Positions 1-8,779 of a stretch of DNA of 64,000 bases are shown piece by piece (position 1 is the first letter of the stretch; each line of letters starts with the position of its first letter). Source of the stretch: Perlucidibaca wandonensis. Its GTDB lineage: Bacteria > Pseudomonadota > Gammaproteobacteria > Pseudomonadales > Moraxellaceae. Location of the stretch: NCBI RefSeq assembly GCF_042677145.1, contig NZ_JBHTIT010000001.1:992001-1056000 (forward strand). The letters are read 5' to 3'. A model generated the notes under the pieces. That model did not search any database, was not told the origin of the DNA, and was given only the letters and a program-made list of their open reading frames with translations. The position numbers and the translations under genes were made by a program.

Positions 1-1
1 C

Positions 2-133
2 TTCTTGCTCATAGGCTCACTGCCCATGATCGTCATCGGCACCACCTTAAGTTCACGTCTGCGCGAAGACATTATTCGCCCAATTTTAGGCGCAACTTTA
101 TTACTCCTCAGCCTACGGTTCATTTTCATCTAA
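2..133 (+). CDS. C-terminal end of a TauE/SafE (TSUP) family membrane permease, truncated by window edge
   Basis: An open frame runs in from the left edge and stops at 131-133. The 43 visible residues contain GSLPMIVIGTTLSSRLRED followed by a hydrophobic final helix (ILGATLLLLSLRFIF). A glycine/proline-rich turn, then SxRL, then a last membrane span, is the usual C-terminus of TSUP sulfite/organosulfonate exporter-like permeases. Only the last helix and a half can be seen, so substrate cannot be inferred and the family call rests on this short tail. Its stop lies 38 bp before the DAHP synthase start, on the same strand. Confidence 0.5.
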   Translation, partial: FLLIGSLPMIVIGTTLSSRLREDIIRPILGATLLLLSLRFIFI

Positions 134-171
134 AGTTTGAGGTATGATCGCGAGCTACGTGGAGACTATGC

Positions 172-1251
172 ATGAGCCTTGATAACACCCAAATTGATGA
201 CCTAAACATTCGCTCTATCGATGTTTTGGTAACCCCTGCTGAACTCAGAAAAGCGCTGCCCATGAGCCTTGGTGCACATCGCACCGTGGCCGAGGGTCGG
301 CAAACAATTCGCAATATTTTAGATGGCAAAGATCACCGCATATTTTTGGTGATCGGCCCCTGTTCTATCCATGACCTAAAAGCAGCGCACGAATACGCCC
401 AGCGCTTAAAGGTTTTGGCTGAAGAAGTCAGCGACAGCATTTATCTGGTCATGCGTGTCTACTTTGAAAAGCCACGCACCACCGTGGGCTGGAAAGGCTT
501 GATCAACGATCCGCGTATGGACGATAGCTTCCGTATCGAGGAAGGTCTGCACGTTGGTCGCAAGCTGCTCATCGAACTCAATGAAATGGGTCTGCCCTGC
601 GCTACCGAAGCGCTAGACCCGATGTCGCCGCAGTACTTGCACGACCTCATTGCTTGGTCGGCGATTGGCGCGCGCACCACCGAATCGCAAACGCACCGCG
701 AAATGTCATCGGGCCTATCTAGCCCTGTTGGCTTTAAAAACGGTACCGATGGCGGCCTAACGGTAGCCACCAACGCTCTGCTATCCGTGCGTAATGCCCA
801 CAGCTTCTTAGGCATTAATAGCGATGGCAAAGTCGCGGTGATTAACACTACTGGCAACCAGTACGGCCATGTCGTGTTGCGTGGCGGCGATGGCAAACCC
901 AACTACGACTCAGTGTCTGTAGCACTTGCCGAACGCGCCTTGGAAAAAGCCAAAGCACCGATGAATATCATGATCGATGCCTCACACGCCAACTCCAATA
1001 AAGACCCAGCACTACAACCATTAGTGATGGACAACGTTGCCAATCAAATCGTTGAAGGCAACACTTCCATCATTGGCATGATGATTGAGTCACATCTGAA
1101 GTTTGGTCGCCAAGATATCCCGAAAGACTTAAGCCAACTGGTTTATGGCCAATCAGTGACCGATGGCTGCATCGATTGGGAAACGACTGAGGCCGCCGTG
1201 CGCTCTATGCACGAGAAGCTGAAAGACGTGCTGCCAAAACGTAAAAAATAA
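172..1251 (+). CDS. 3-deoxy-7-phosphoheptulonate synthase (DAHP synthase, class I AroF/G/H type)
   Basis: Cytoplasmic enzyme condensing phosphoenolpyruvate with erythrose 4-phosphate, the first step of the shikimate pathway. The 359-aa length equals that of the E. coli isozymes. Active-site blocks are present: GPCSIHD (metal and PEP cysteine), FEKPRTTVGWKG, GARTTESQ, GFKNGTDG, DASHANS and MIESHL, then SVTDGCIDWE near the C-terminus, covering the known metal ligands Cys, His, Glu and Asp. A purine-rich GTGGAG sits about 8 nt before the ATG. The N-terminal arm that sets feedback specificity (Phe, Tyr or Trp) is divergent, so the isozyme is not assigned. A strong bidirectional terminator follows. 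It appears to be a single-gene unit. Confidence 0.96.
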   Translation: MSLDNTQIDDLNIRSIDVLVTPAELRKALPMSLGAHRTVAEGRQTIRNILDGKDHRIFLVIGPCSIHDLKAAHEYAQRLKVLAEEVSDSIYLVMRVYFEKPRTTVGWKGLINDPRMDDSFRIEEGLHVGRKLLIELNEMGLPCATEALDPMSPQYLHDLIAWSAIGARTTESQTHREMSSGLSSPVGFKNGTDGGLTVATNALLSVRNAHSFLGINSDGKVAVINTTGNQYGHVVLRGGDGKPNYDSVSVALAERALEKAKAPMNIMIDASHANSNKDPALQPLVMDNVANQIVEGNTSIIGMMIESHLKFGRQDIPKDLSQLVYGQSVTDGCIDWETTEAAVRSMHEKLKDVLPKRKK

Positions 1252-1290
1252 GGTCTGCTCGATAGGGGCTTTAGAGCTCCCTTGTTGCAG

Positions 1291-1328
1291 ACACAAAAAA
1301 GCCCGGTCATTGCCGGGCTTTTTTGTGT
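1291..1328 (+). terminator. Bidirectional intrinsic terminator between DAHP synthase and nfuA
   Basis: A perfect 16-bp inverted repeat runs from ACACAAAAAAGCCCGG to its complement around a 6-nt loop (1307-1312). The GC stem GCCCGG/CCGGGC is flanked by A6 and T6, so it works as a rho-independent terminator in both directions. It lies between two convergent genes and should end both. Confidence 0.93.
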
Positions 1329-1334
1329 CACCAC

Positions 1335-1979
1335 TTATCTAAAATAAGCGTTGTCTTTCACCGTATGGTCGGTCTCATCTGTAACGCGATGCAGCTCAGG
1401 AATCAATCCTTTTAGCGTAGTTTCTACGCCCTGCTTCAAGGTCATATCGACAGCCGAGCAACCTTGGCAGCCGCCGCCAAACTTCAGCACGGCAACCCAA
1501 CCTTCAGGCTCTTCGAAGCAACCAGTCAGCGACACATTGCCATTGTGTGCAGCAAGACCAGGGTTCACTTCACTGAACAGCACATGGTTAATACGCTCTT
1601 CCATTGGGCTGTCAGATGAAATATTGGGTACTTTCGAGCGTGGCGCTTTAAAAGTGAGCTGGCCGCCCATGCGATCTTTGTTGAAATCGATCACGGCATC
1701 GACGAGATAAGTTACCGAGCGACCATCGACATAGGCTGGGAAACCTTCAAAGTCAACGCGCACGTCTTCTTCTTTCTCTTCGCCTTTGGTGCAATAAGCC
1801 ATGCAGCATTCTGCGCGCGGCGTGCCGGGATTTTCGACAAAAATTCGCACACCAATGCCGTCACTGTTTTGCTTGGCTAATAATTCGCGCAGATAGCCTT
1901 GAGCCGTCTCCGTAATCTCAAGATTGGTGATGGCTTGCGCATCGAAAGAAACCGATTGATTTACTTCAGGCTGACTCAT
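1335..1979 (-). CDS. nfuA: Fe/S biogenesis protein NfuA
   Basis: Iron-sulfur cluster carrier that hands 4Fe-4S clusters to apo-proteins, especially under oxidative stress or iron limitation. Two-domain layout: an N-terminal degenerate A-type scaffold (NPGTPRAECCMAYC near residue 60) and a C-terminal Nfu domain with the CxxC cluster ligands in FGGGCQGCSAVD. A frame extension allows a start at 2000, but the ATG at 1979 (MSQPEVNQ) has AAAGGAG 6-7 nt upstream and gives 214 aa. That is longer than the E. coli protein by an N-terminal tail of about 18 residues. The gene is monocistronic, divergent from metH and convergent with DAHP synthase. A hairpin lies in its leader. Confidence 0.95.
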   Translation of the reverse strand: MSQPEVNQSVSFDAQAITNLEITETAQGYLRELLAKQNSDGIGVRIFVENPGTPRAECCMAYCTKGEEKEEDVRVDFEGFPAYVDGRSVTYLVDAVIDFNKDRMGGQLTFKAPRSKVPNISSDSPMEERINHVLFSEVNPGLAAHNGNVSLTGCFEEPEGWVAVLKFGGGCQGCSAVDMTLKQGVETTLKGLIPELHRVTDETDHTVKDNAYFR

Positions 1980-2000
1980 GGAAGCTCCTTTATCGCCCAC

Positions 2001-2022
2001 AGCATGCCGGGACGGGCATGCT
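2001..2022 (-). promoter_or_regulatory. Perfect 8-bp hairpin/dyad in the nfuA leader
   Basis: AGCATGCC and GGCATGCT form an 8-bp perfect inverted repeat around GGGACG, 22 nt upstream of the nfuA ATG and about 95 nt upstream of metH. There is no T-tract, so it is not an intrinsic terminator. It could be a protein operator in the divergent nfuA/metH promoter region or an RNA hairpin in the nfuA leader. It does not resemble the IscR consensus as I know it. Role not established. Confidence 0.4.
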
Positions 2023-2117
2023 TCAAATTATGGCCGCAAGTATAGCATCTTGCGTGCAGCTCATGCCTTCGCTCATCCATTCTGCTAAACTATATATCCA
2101 TTTTTTTAGATAGATCT

Positions 2118-5100
2118 ATGCCCATGTCTCGCGCTGACCGTCTGATTAGTTTTGAGCAGCAACTCGCCCAACGTATTTTGATTCTCGACGGTGGCATGGG
2201 AACCATGATTCAGCAGCGAAAGCTTAGTGAAGCCGACTATCGCGGCGAACGCTTTGGCGATTGGCCTCGCGATGTTAAGGGCAATAACGATTTGCTCGTG
2301 CTCAGCCAACCACAGATTATTCGCGAAATCCATGAGGCTTATTTAGCTGCCGGCGCCGATATTATCGAGACCAATACCTTCAATAGCACCAAAGTTTCCA
2401 TGTCTGATTACGGCATGGAGTCGCTAACCATTGAGCTCAACTTTGAAGCGGCAGCATTAGCGCGTCGTGTTGCTGATGAATTTACCGCACGCGAACCGCA
2501 TAAGCCGCGCTATGTCGCCGGCGTTATTGGGCCAACCTCTCGCACCTGCTCTATTTCGCCAGATGTTAACAATCCTGCCTTCCGCAACGTCAGCTTCGAC
2601 CTGCTCGTCGAAAACTACTTAGAGTCGACTCTCGCGCTAATCGACGGCGGCGCTGATCTGATTTTGATCGAAACTGTTTTCGATACGCTCAACGCCAAAG
2701 CCGCCATTTTTGCTGTGCAAGAAGCTTTTGAGCAATGCGGCACCACATTGCCTATTATGATTTCTGGCACTATTACCGACGCTTCTGGGCGTACGCTCAC
2801 CGGCCAAACAGCCGAAGCCTTTTGGAACTCGGTGCGTCACGCCAAGCCTATCTCCATTGGCTTTAACTGCGCGCTCGGTGGCAAAGAGCTGCGGCCATAT
2901 GTCGAAGAGCTTTCGCGCAAAGCTGACACCTACGTTAGCGCTCATCCTAATGCCGGCCTCCCAAATGCCTTTGGTGAGTACGATGAAACGCCTGATGAAA
3001 CTGCGGCTATTATTAAAGAGTTCGCAACCAGTGGCTTTCTCAATATTGTTGGCGGTTGCTGCGGCACCATGCCAGAACACATCGCCGCCATAGCCAAAGC
3101 GGTTGAAGGCAAAGCGCCGCGGGTGGTGCCTGAGCTCCCACGCGTCTGCCGCCTATCAGGCCTTGAGCCATTCACCATTGCTGATGACAGCCTGTTTGTG
3201 AACGTTGGCGAACGTACCAACATCACTGGCTCGAAAAAATTTGCTCGTCTCATTCGCGAAGAAAACTATGCTGAAGCATTAGAAGTCGCTCGCCAACAAG
3301 TCGATAACGGTGCGCAAATCATCGATATCAACATGGATGAAGGCATGTTGGACTCGCAGGCCGCGATGGTGAAATTCTTAAACATGGCGGCAACCGAACC
3401 CGATATTTGCCGTGTGCCGATCATGGTCGATTCATCGAAATGGGAAATCATCGAAGCTGGCCTGAAGTGTATCCAGGGCAAGTCGGTGGTGAACTCAATT
3501 TCCATGAAGGAAGGCGTCAAAGAGTTCAAGGATCGTGCTCGTTTGTGCATGCGATATGGCGCCGCCGTGGTCGTTATGGCTTTCGACGAGCAAGGCCAAG
3601 CCGACACCGTTGCGCGCAAAAACGAAATCTGCAAACGCTCATACGATATTTTAGTTAATGAAGTTGGCTTTCCGCCCGAAGACATTATTTTTGACCCTAA
3701 TGTCTTCGCCGTTGCCACCGGCATCGAAGAGCACAATAACTACGCCGTCGACTTTATCGAAGCCTGCGACTACATCACCAAAAACCTGCCTTACGCGAAA
3801 ATCTCTGGCGGGATCTCTAACGTCTCATTTTCGTTCCGTGGCAATGAGCTGGTTCGCGAAGCCATCCACTCGGTGTTTTTGTACTACGCAATTCGCAATG
3901 GCCTAAGCATGGGCATTGTCAACGCCGGGCAGCTGGCGATTTACGAAGACATTCCCGCTGAGCTCAAAGCCTGCGTTGAAGACGTGATCTTAAACAAACG
4001 CGAAGATGGTACTGAGCGCTTGCTAGCCTTAGCTGAGCGCTATCGTGGCGAAGGCGGCAAGCAAATCGTTGAGGATCTGTCTTGGCGCGAATGGCCCGTT
4101 AACAAGCGCTTAGAGCATGCGCTGGTTAAAGGCATCACCACGTTTATTGTTGAAGATGCCGAGGAAGCACGGCAACAAGCTGAGCGCCCAATTCACGTCA
4201 TCGAAGGCCCTCTCATGGATGGCATGAATGTGGTTGGCGACCTGTTTGGCTCGGGCAAAATGTTTTTGCCACAAGTAGTGAAGTCTGCTCGCGTGATGAA
4301 GCAAGCGGTGAACCATCTCATCCCATTTATTGAGGCCGAGAAAAACGGCGTGGTTATCGCCAAAGGCAAAGTACTCTTGGCTACGGTCAAAGGTGATGTC
4401 CACGATATTGGTAAAAATATTGTCGGCGTGGTACTCGGCTGTAATGGTTATGACATTGTTGACCTCGGCGTTATGGTACCTGCCGATAAAATCCTGCAAG
4501 CCGCCATCGATGAAAAAGTCGACATCATCGGCCTCTCCGGCCTGATCACCCCATCGCTAGATGAAATGGTGCATGTGGCGCGCGAAATGCAGCGACTCGA
4601 CTTTAAAGTGCCGCTTTTAATAGGTGGCGCAACCACATCGAAAGCGCATACCGCAGTAAAAATTGATCCACACTATAAAAATGACGGTGTGATTTACGTC
4701 GCCGATGCCTCGCGTGCGGTCGGCGTGGTAACCACCTTGCTAAACAAGTCAGCTAAAGATGCGTTTATCGCCGAGCGCCGTGCTGAATACGCCGAAACTC
4801 GAGAGCGTATTAATAATCGAGAGCCACGCGGCAAACGCTTAAGCTATGAAACCGCAGTCGCTACTGGCTTGCAAAGCGATTGGTCGCAAGCAACACCGAT
4901 CAAGCCAAAGCAGTTAGGCGTGCAAGTTTTTGATCACTACGACTTGAGTGAAATTGTTGAGTATTTCGACTGGCAACCATTCTTTATGGCATGGAGCCTG
5001 CACGGAAAGTACCCTGCAATTTTAGAGGATGATGTTGTTGGTGAGGCCGCTCGTGACTTGTTTAATGATGCTCAAGCCATGCTGAAAACCTTGATTGAAG

Positions 5101-5825
5101 GCAAGCATTTACGTGTGCGCGGCGTCATTGGGCTATGGCCTGCCAACCGCGTTGGCGCCGATGATGTACGCGTTTGGGCCGATGCCGACAAAACAGAGTG
5201 CCTAGGCGAAATTCATAATTTGCGCATGCAAAACGAGCAAGTTAGTGGCAAGCCCAACTTGTCTTTGGCCGATTTCGTAGCGCCAATAGATAGCGGCGTT
5301 CAAGACTATGTCGGCGGCTTTACTGCTTCAGTGCATGGCGCCGATGAGTTCGCTAAAACCTTCGAAGATGCTGGCGATACTTACAACAGCATCTTGATTA
5401 AGTCTTTGGCTGACCGTTTTGTAGAGGCCTTTGCTGAGCGCCTACACCAACGTGTGCGCCAAGAGTTCTGGGGCTACGCGACCGATGAGCAGCTCGATAC
5501 AAACGACCTGATTGCCGAGAAATACGCAGGCATCCGTCCTGCGCCAGGCTATCCCGCCTGCCCCGAGCACAGTGAAAAATCCGAGCTTTTCCGCTGGCTC
5601 AACGCCACTGAAAATACCGGCACCGTACTTACAGAGCATTTCGCTATGTACCCCACCGCTGCTGTCTCGGGCTGGTATTTCGCACACCCCAAAGCCAGCT
5701 ACTTTAATGTCGGCAAAATTGGTCGCGATCAAGTCGAAAACTACGCTCAGCGTAAGGGTTGGGACATGGCCACAGCCGAGCGTTGGCTAATGCCGAATTT
5801 AGGCTATGATGTGGTCGATAACTAA
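2118..5825 (+). CDS. metH: Cobalamin-dependent methionine synthase MetH
   Basis: Transfers the methyl group of 5-methyltetrahydrofolate through cobalamin to homocysteine, giving methionine. The 1235 aa carry all four modules: homocysteine-binding barrel (about 1-330; LDGGMGTM, GFNCALG and the zinc GGCCGT motif), pterin-binding domain (about 355-620; NVGERTNITGSKKFA), B12 module with GDVHDIGKNIV (the His ligates cobalt), and the C-terminal SAM-binding reactivation domain (about 900-1235; GYPACPEHSEK). The length matches E. coli MetH (1227 aa). Translation may start at the first ATG or at the in-frame ATG two codons later. No cobalamin riboswitch is evident in the 117-nt upstream gap. It is apparently monocistronic. 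Confidence 0.98.
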   Translation: MPMSRADRLISFEQQLAQRILILDGGMGTMIQQRKLSEADYRGERFGDWPRDVKGNNDLLVLSQPQIIREIHEAYLAAGADIIETNTFNSTKVSMSDYGMESLTIELNFEAAALARRVADEFTAREPHKPRYVAGVIGPTSRTCSISPDVNNPAFRNVSFDLLVENYLESTLALIDGGADLILIETVFDTLNAKAAIFAVQEAFEQCGTTLPIMISGTITDASGRTLTGQTAEAFWNSVRHAKPISIGFNCALGGKELRPYVEELSRKADTYVSAHPNAGLPNAFGEYDETPDETAAIIKEFATSGFLNIVGGCCGTMPEHIAAIAKAVEGKAPRVVPELPRVCRLSGLEPFTIADDSLFVNVGERTNITGSKKFARLIREENYAEALEVARQQVDNGAQIIDINMDEGMLDSQAAMVKFLNMAATEPDICRVPIMVDSSKWEIIEAGLKCIQGKSVVNSISMKEGVKEFKDRARLCMRYGAAVVVMAFDEQGQADTVARKNEICKRSYDILVNEVGFPPEDIIFDPNVFAVATGIEEHNNYAVDFIEACDYITKNLPYAKISGGISNVSFSFRGNELVREAIHSVFLYYAIRNGLSMGIVNAGQLAIYEDIPAELKACVEDVILNKREDGTERLLALAERYRGEGGKQIVEDLSWREWPVNKRLEHALVKGITTFIVEDAEEARQQAERPIHVIEGPLMDGMNVVGDLFGSGKMFLPQVVKSARVMKQAVNHLIPFIEAEKNGVVIAKGKVLLATVKGDVHDIGKNIVGVVLGCNGYDIVDLGVMVPADKILQAAIDEKVDIIGLSGLITPSLDEMVHVAREMQRLDFKVPLLIGGATTSKAHTAVKIDPHYKNDGVIYVADASRAVGVVTTLLNKSAKDAFIAERRAEYAETRERINNREPRGKRLSYETAVATGLQSDWSQATPIKPKQLGVQVFDHYDLSEIVEYFDWQPFFMAWSLHGKYPAILEDDVVGEAARDLFNDAQAMLKTLIEGKHLRVRGVIGLWPANRVGADDVRVWADADKTECLGEIHNLRMQNEQVSGKPNLSLADFVAPIDSGVQDYVGGFTASVHGADEFAKTFEDAGDTYNSILIKSLADRFVEAFAERLHQRVRQEFWGYATDEQLDTNDLIAEKYAGIRPAPGYPACPEHSEKSELFRWLNATENTGTVLTEHFAMYPTAAVSGWYFAHPKASYFNVGKIGRDQVENYAQRKGWDMATAERWLMPNLGYDVVDN

Positions 5826-5911
5826 ACGATCGGCGCACGTAACCTCCGTGGCCGATCATCTAATAATGATCTGGTCATGCCCTCTGGGGCGTCAAACAGA
5901 CGGAGGTTTTA

Positions 5912-6160
5912 GTGTCCAAAGGCTATGGCAATCCGCCGCCACCCAGCAGCATCAAGCTGAAAAAGCGCACACGCTTGCGCCTGGCGTTGAGCCGAGCACT
6001 TCGTAGTGGCTTTAATGTGGCTGGACTAAAAAAGACCGAACTCGATGAAAATGCAGAATCCGCTGAGATTTTTGTGCTCAGCGGCATTCTCATTACGCTG
6101 CTAACCATCGCAGCCATTTGGATAGGTTTGCAGCAGTTTATTGAGGCAATGCATCAATAA
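5912..6160 (+). CDS. Small single-span membrane protein, unknown function
   Basis: 82 aa starting at GTG, preceded by a good CGGAGG 6-8 nt upstream, which is the main reason to call it. The N-terminal half is proline- and arginine/lysine-rich (NPPPPSS, LKKRTRLRLALSRALRSG). The C-terminal half holds one hydrophobic helix (IFVLSGILITLLTIAAIWIGLQQF, about 53-76). The positive N-terminus suggests an N-in orientation with a short periplasmic tail. It follows metH by 86 bp and converges on sohB with a 10-bp gap. The stop codon lies inside a perfect 13-bp inverted repeat. I do not recognise the family. Confidence 0.7.
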   Translation: MSKGYGNPPPPSSIKLKKRTRLRLALSRALRSGFNVAGLKKTELDENAESAEIFVLSGILITLLTIAAIWIGLQQFIEAMHQ

Positions 6161-6167
6161 ACTGCTG
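6131..6167. other. Perfect 13-bp inverted repeat spanning the stop of the small membrane gene
   Basis: CAGCAGTTTATTG at 6131-6143 is exactly complementary to CAATAAACTGCTG at 6155-6167, with an 11-nt loop. It overlaps the last nine codons of the small ORF and ends 3 bp before the sohB stop. No T-tract follows on either strand, so it is at most a rho-assisted stop or 3'-end stabiliser for the two converging transcripts. Confidence 0.6.
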
Positions 6168-6170
6168 GGC

Positions 6171-7211
6171 TTATACGCGAGGTGATTGCACGCTACGTTG
6201 CCACCAGCGCAGCAACAGATTATCCACCGAGCTCGTCGCAGCAATGCCTAAGCGCTGGCCTAAACTCTTTTTCTCGCGCCAATGCAGCGCAAACAACTCC
6301 GCTTCAGTAGCGCGCTCACGCAAATAATCATCGCTGGTTTTTAAGCTATCGACCAAGCCTAAAGCCAAGGCTTGCTGGCCATACCAATGCTCACCTGTAG
6401 CCACTACTGCCATATCAACTTGCGTGCGCCACTGCGCCACATGCGCTTTAAATAGCTCGTGGGTGTCGTCTAAATCATGTTGAAACTTAGCACGCCCTTC
6501 ATCGGTGTTTTCACCAATCATGGTCAATGTGCGTTTGTATTGCCCTGCTGTCATCAACTCAACATCAATGTCATTTTTCTTCAGCAGGCGATGCACGTTT
6601 GGAATTTGCGCAACCACGCCGATGGAGCCGATAACCGCGAACGGCGCAGCGATAAGTTGATTGGCCAAACACGCCATCATATAACCACCGCTGGCCGCGA
6701 CTTTATCGACACAAATGGTCAGGCGAAGGTTTGCGGCGCGGATGCGCGCTAATTGCGAAGAGGCCAAACCATAGCTGTGTACCATGCCGCCCGGGCTTTC
6801 TAGGAGCACCACGACTTCATCACGCTCAGCAACGGCAACTGCTAGCAACGCCGAAATTTCATGACGCATTTGCGCCACGGCCGATGCCGCCATGTCGCCG
6901 GTAAATTTCAGCACATAAACATGCGCTTTCGGCTCAGCCGTTTTGGCGGATTTTTTTTCCAACTTCGCCTTCGCCTTGCGCGCTTTGCGTTCAACTTTCC
7001 ATGCGCTGTCATCCCAGACCAAACTGCGCAGAGCATCGGCCTCGGCATCGAAACGCTCATTTAAAGTTTCGACTTCTAAATGCCCAGACTGCAGGCCGGG
7101 CAAGTCACCACGGCGAGCACGGCCTAGCATCATCAAAACGAGGGATACTAAAAACGCAACGGTTACGCCTTTAGCCAAAAACAAGCCGTAATCGGCAATC
7201 CATTCAAGCAT
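6171..7211 (-). CDS. sohB: Inner-membrane protease SohB (peptidase family S49)
   Basis: Membrane-anchored signal-peptide-peptidase-like serine protease acting in the periplasm. At 346 aa it is close to E. coli SohB (349). It has an N-terminal anchor helix (about 10-30), a basic stretch rich in Lys/Ala (about 72-95), then the S49 core. The catalytic dyad is visible as Ser174 in DKVAASGGYMMA and Lys226 in TAGQYKRTLT. The GSIGVV segment typical of the family lies between them. It is the last gene of a minus-strand run and overlaps nudC by 8 bp, indicating co-translation. Its physiological substrates are not known in general. Confidence 0.93.
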   Translation of the reverse strand: MLEWIADYGLFLAKGVTVAFLVSLVLMMLGRARRGDLPGLQSGHLEVETLNERFDAEADALRSLVWDDSAWKVERKARKAKAKLEKKSAKTAEPKAHVYVLKFTGDMAASAVAQMRHEISALLAVAVAERDEVVVLLESPGGMVHSYGLASSQLARIRAANLRLTICVDKVAASGGYMMACLANQLIAAPFAVIGSIGVVAQIPNVHRLLKKNDIDVELMTAGQYKRTLTMIGENTDEGRAKFQHDLDDTHELFKAHVAQWRTQVDMAVVATGEHWYGQQALALGLVDSLKTSDDYLRERATEAELFALHWREKKSLGQRLGIAATSSVDNLLLRWWQRSVQSPRV

Positions 7212-8067
7212 GATGTGTCTTTCGCTCCGTAATAAATTGATCTATCAGCGCCCGCGCGATGCTGCCTTTTGGCGGCAATAGGGGCAACTGCTCATAATGA
7301 AAGAATTGTGCATCAACAATTTCGTCTTCTTGGCAGATGATTTCGCCACCTACGTATTCAGCAAAGAAACCAATCATCAGGCTGCTGGAAAATGGCCATG
7401 ACTGGCTAGCGTGATAACGAATATTGCTGATCTTTACGCCAACTTCTTCACGAACTTCACGAATCAAAGTTTGCTCCGCGCTCTCGCCAACTTCCATAAA
7501 ACCAGCCAAGGCGCTGTACATGCCGTTGGTGAAGCGCGTCGATTGCGCCAGTAACAGTTCGTCGCCACGAGAAATAATAGCAATCACACAGGGGTTAATG
7601 CGCGGATATATCGAGCTGCCGCAAGGTGCGCAAACTCTAGCACGCTCACCTCGTGAGTGAGCCTGCATTGGCCCGCCACAACGACCACAAAAACGGTGTT
7701 TGTCAGCCCATTCCAGCACCTGCATGCTGCGCCCTAGCAAGTCATAACTGGCAGGAGTCAGTGATGCCAATAAACTGCGCACATCAATCCAAATAAAACC
7801 ATCGGGCGCGATAGACAGCGACCATGCCATGACCGGCGTATCGCCCCACACGCCAGAGAACTGACCCATGAAATGCCATTCAGCCTCAGCATCAATATGC
7901 CATAGCATGTCGCTATATTTTGGTAGCCGATCAGCTAATGAATCGCCGACCTCTTGCGCGAGGGAGCTTTCGCGCAGGAGTACACGAGTGCCCTGCATAA
8001 TGATGGCAAATGCTTCACGAGGAATGTCGCCATGCCATTGCGTGGCGACACTAAACGCCTCAGTCAT
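7204..8067 (-). CDS. nudC: NAD(H) diphosphatase / mRNA-decapping Nudix enzyme NudC
   Basis: Hydrolyses NADH to NMNH and AMP, and in the family removes NAD caps from RNA. 287 aa. The zinc ribbon has Cys127, Cys130, Cys146 and Cys149. The Nudix box covers about residues 189-211 with the canonical G(x5)E(x7)REVREEVG. The family-specific SQxWPFxxS motif is present as SQSWPFSSS at 221-229, which separates NudC from other Nudix proteins. The N-terminal domain is divergent. It overlaps dnaQ and sohB by 8 bp each, so the run is tightly coupled. Confidence 0.94.
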   Translation of the reverse strand: MTEAFSVATQWHGDIPREAFAIIMQGTRVLLRESSLAQEVGDSLADRLPKYSDMLWHIDAEAEWHFMGQFSGVWGDTPVMAWSLSIAPDGFIWIDVRSLLASLTPASYDLLGRSMQVLEWADKHRFCGRCGGPMQAHSRGERARVCAPCGSSIYPRINPCVIAIISRGDELLLAQSTRFTNGMYSALAGFMEVGESAEQTLIREVREEVGVKISNIRYHASQSWPFSSSLMIGFFAEYVGGEIICQEDEIVDAQFFHYEQLPLLPPKGSIARALIDQFITERKTHHA

Positions 8068-8779
8068 AGCGATGAAACAGGCACTGCCCGTCTTCTGTAT
8101 TTTTGTCTAAGACTGCCAATTGCTCGGCATGAGCGGCTAGCTCATCGGCATTTGCCGCAATGATCGGCAGCGGACTACGATCAGCCGCTAAGCGCTTAAT
8201 ACGCTCGCCTTTTTCGCTATCTTGGCCATCGCCATCGTCATCCTGCCCCAGCTGTAGTCCAACTTGGCCACCGGTCATTGCCAAATAAACATCGGCTAAA
8301 ATTTCAGCGTCAAGCAAAGCCCCGTGCAATGTGCGCTCACGGTTATCAACACCGTAACGCCGCGCCAGAGCATTAAGATTATTTTTTTGACCAGGATGTT
8401 TTGCCCGCGCCATCGGCAGTGTGTCGAGCACCGTGCAGATGTCAGTTACCGGTGGTAAATCGAGCAAGGCCAGCTCATTATTTAAGAAGCCGATGTCGAA
8501 TGGTGCGTTATGAATGACTAGCTCTGCACCTTCGACGAAGTCCAAAAATGCCATGGCGATTTCATTAAAGCGCGGCTTATCGGCAAGAAACTCAGCGCTA
8601 ATGCCATGCACACGCTGAGCATCAGGATCGATCTCACGATCAGGCTGCACATAATAGTGAAAGCTCTTTGAGGTCAGTCGGCGGTTCACCACCTCCAAAC
8701 AACCAATTTCAATCAAGCGATGCCCGCGCGCCGGATCTAAGCCCGTGGTTTCCGTGTCTAAAATGATTTGCCGTGTCAT
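8060..8779 (-). CDS. dnaQ: DNA polymerase III epsilon subunit (proofreading 3'-5' exonuclease)
   Basis: Replicative proofreading exonuclease, DEDDh family. Exo I is LDTETTGLDP (Asp8, Glu10). Exo II is HNAPFDIGFLNNEL. Exo III is HGALLDAEILADVY with the general-base His. The distal part (about 185-239) is the flexible, acidic linker and the alpha-binding tail. 239 aa compares with 243 in E. coli. It overlaps rnhA by 4 bp in the same orientation. In E. coli the two genes are adjacent but divergent, whereas pseudomonads have the co-directional arrangement seen here. Confidence 0.96.
   Translation of the reverse strand: MTRQIILDTETTGLDPARGHRLIEIGCLEVVNRRLTSKSFHYYVQPDREIDPDAQRVHGISAEFLADKPRFNEIAMAFLDFVEGAELVIHNAPFDIGFLNNELALLDLPPVTDICTVLDTLPMARAKHPGQKNNLNALARRYGVDNRERTLHGALLDAEILADVYLAMTGGQVGLQLGQDDDGDGQDSEKGERIKRLAADRSPLPIIAANADELAAHAEQLAVLDKNTEDGQCLFHRYD

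Noticed and set aside
459..902. Long antisense open frame inside the DAHP synthase gene, and many similar ones opposite metH, lon, mltD and others
   Set aside because: They mirror strongly conserved coding sequence on the other strand, have no ribosome site and no recognisable protein features.
2023..2117. Possible cobalamin riboswitch upstream of metH
   Set aside because: The gap is too short and no B12-box-like conserved core was found.
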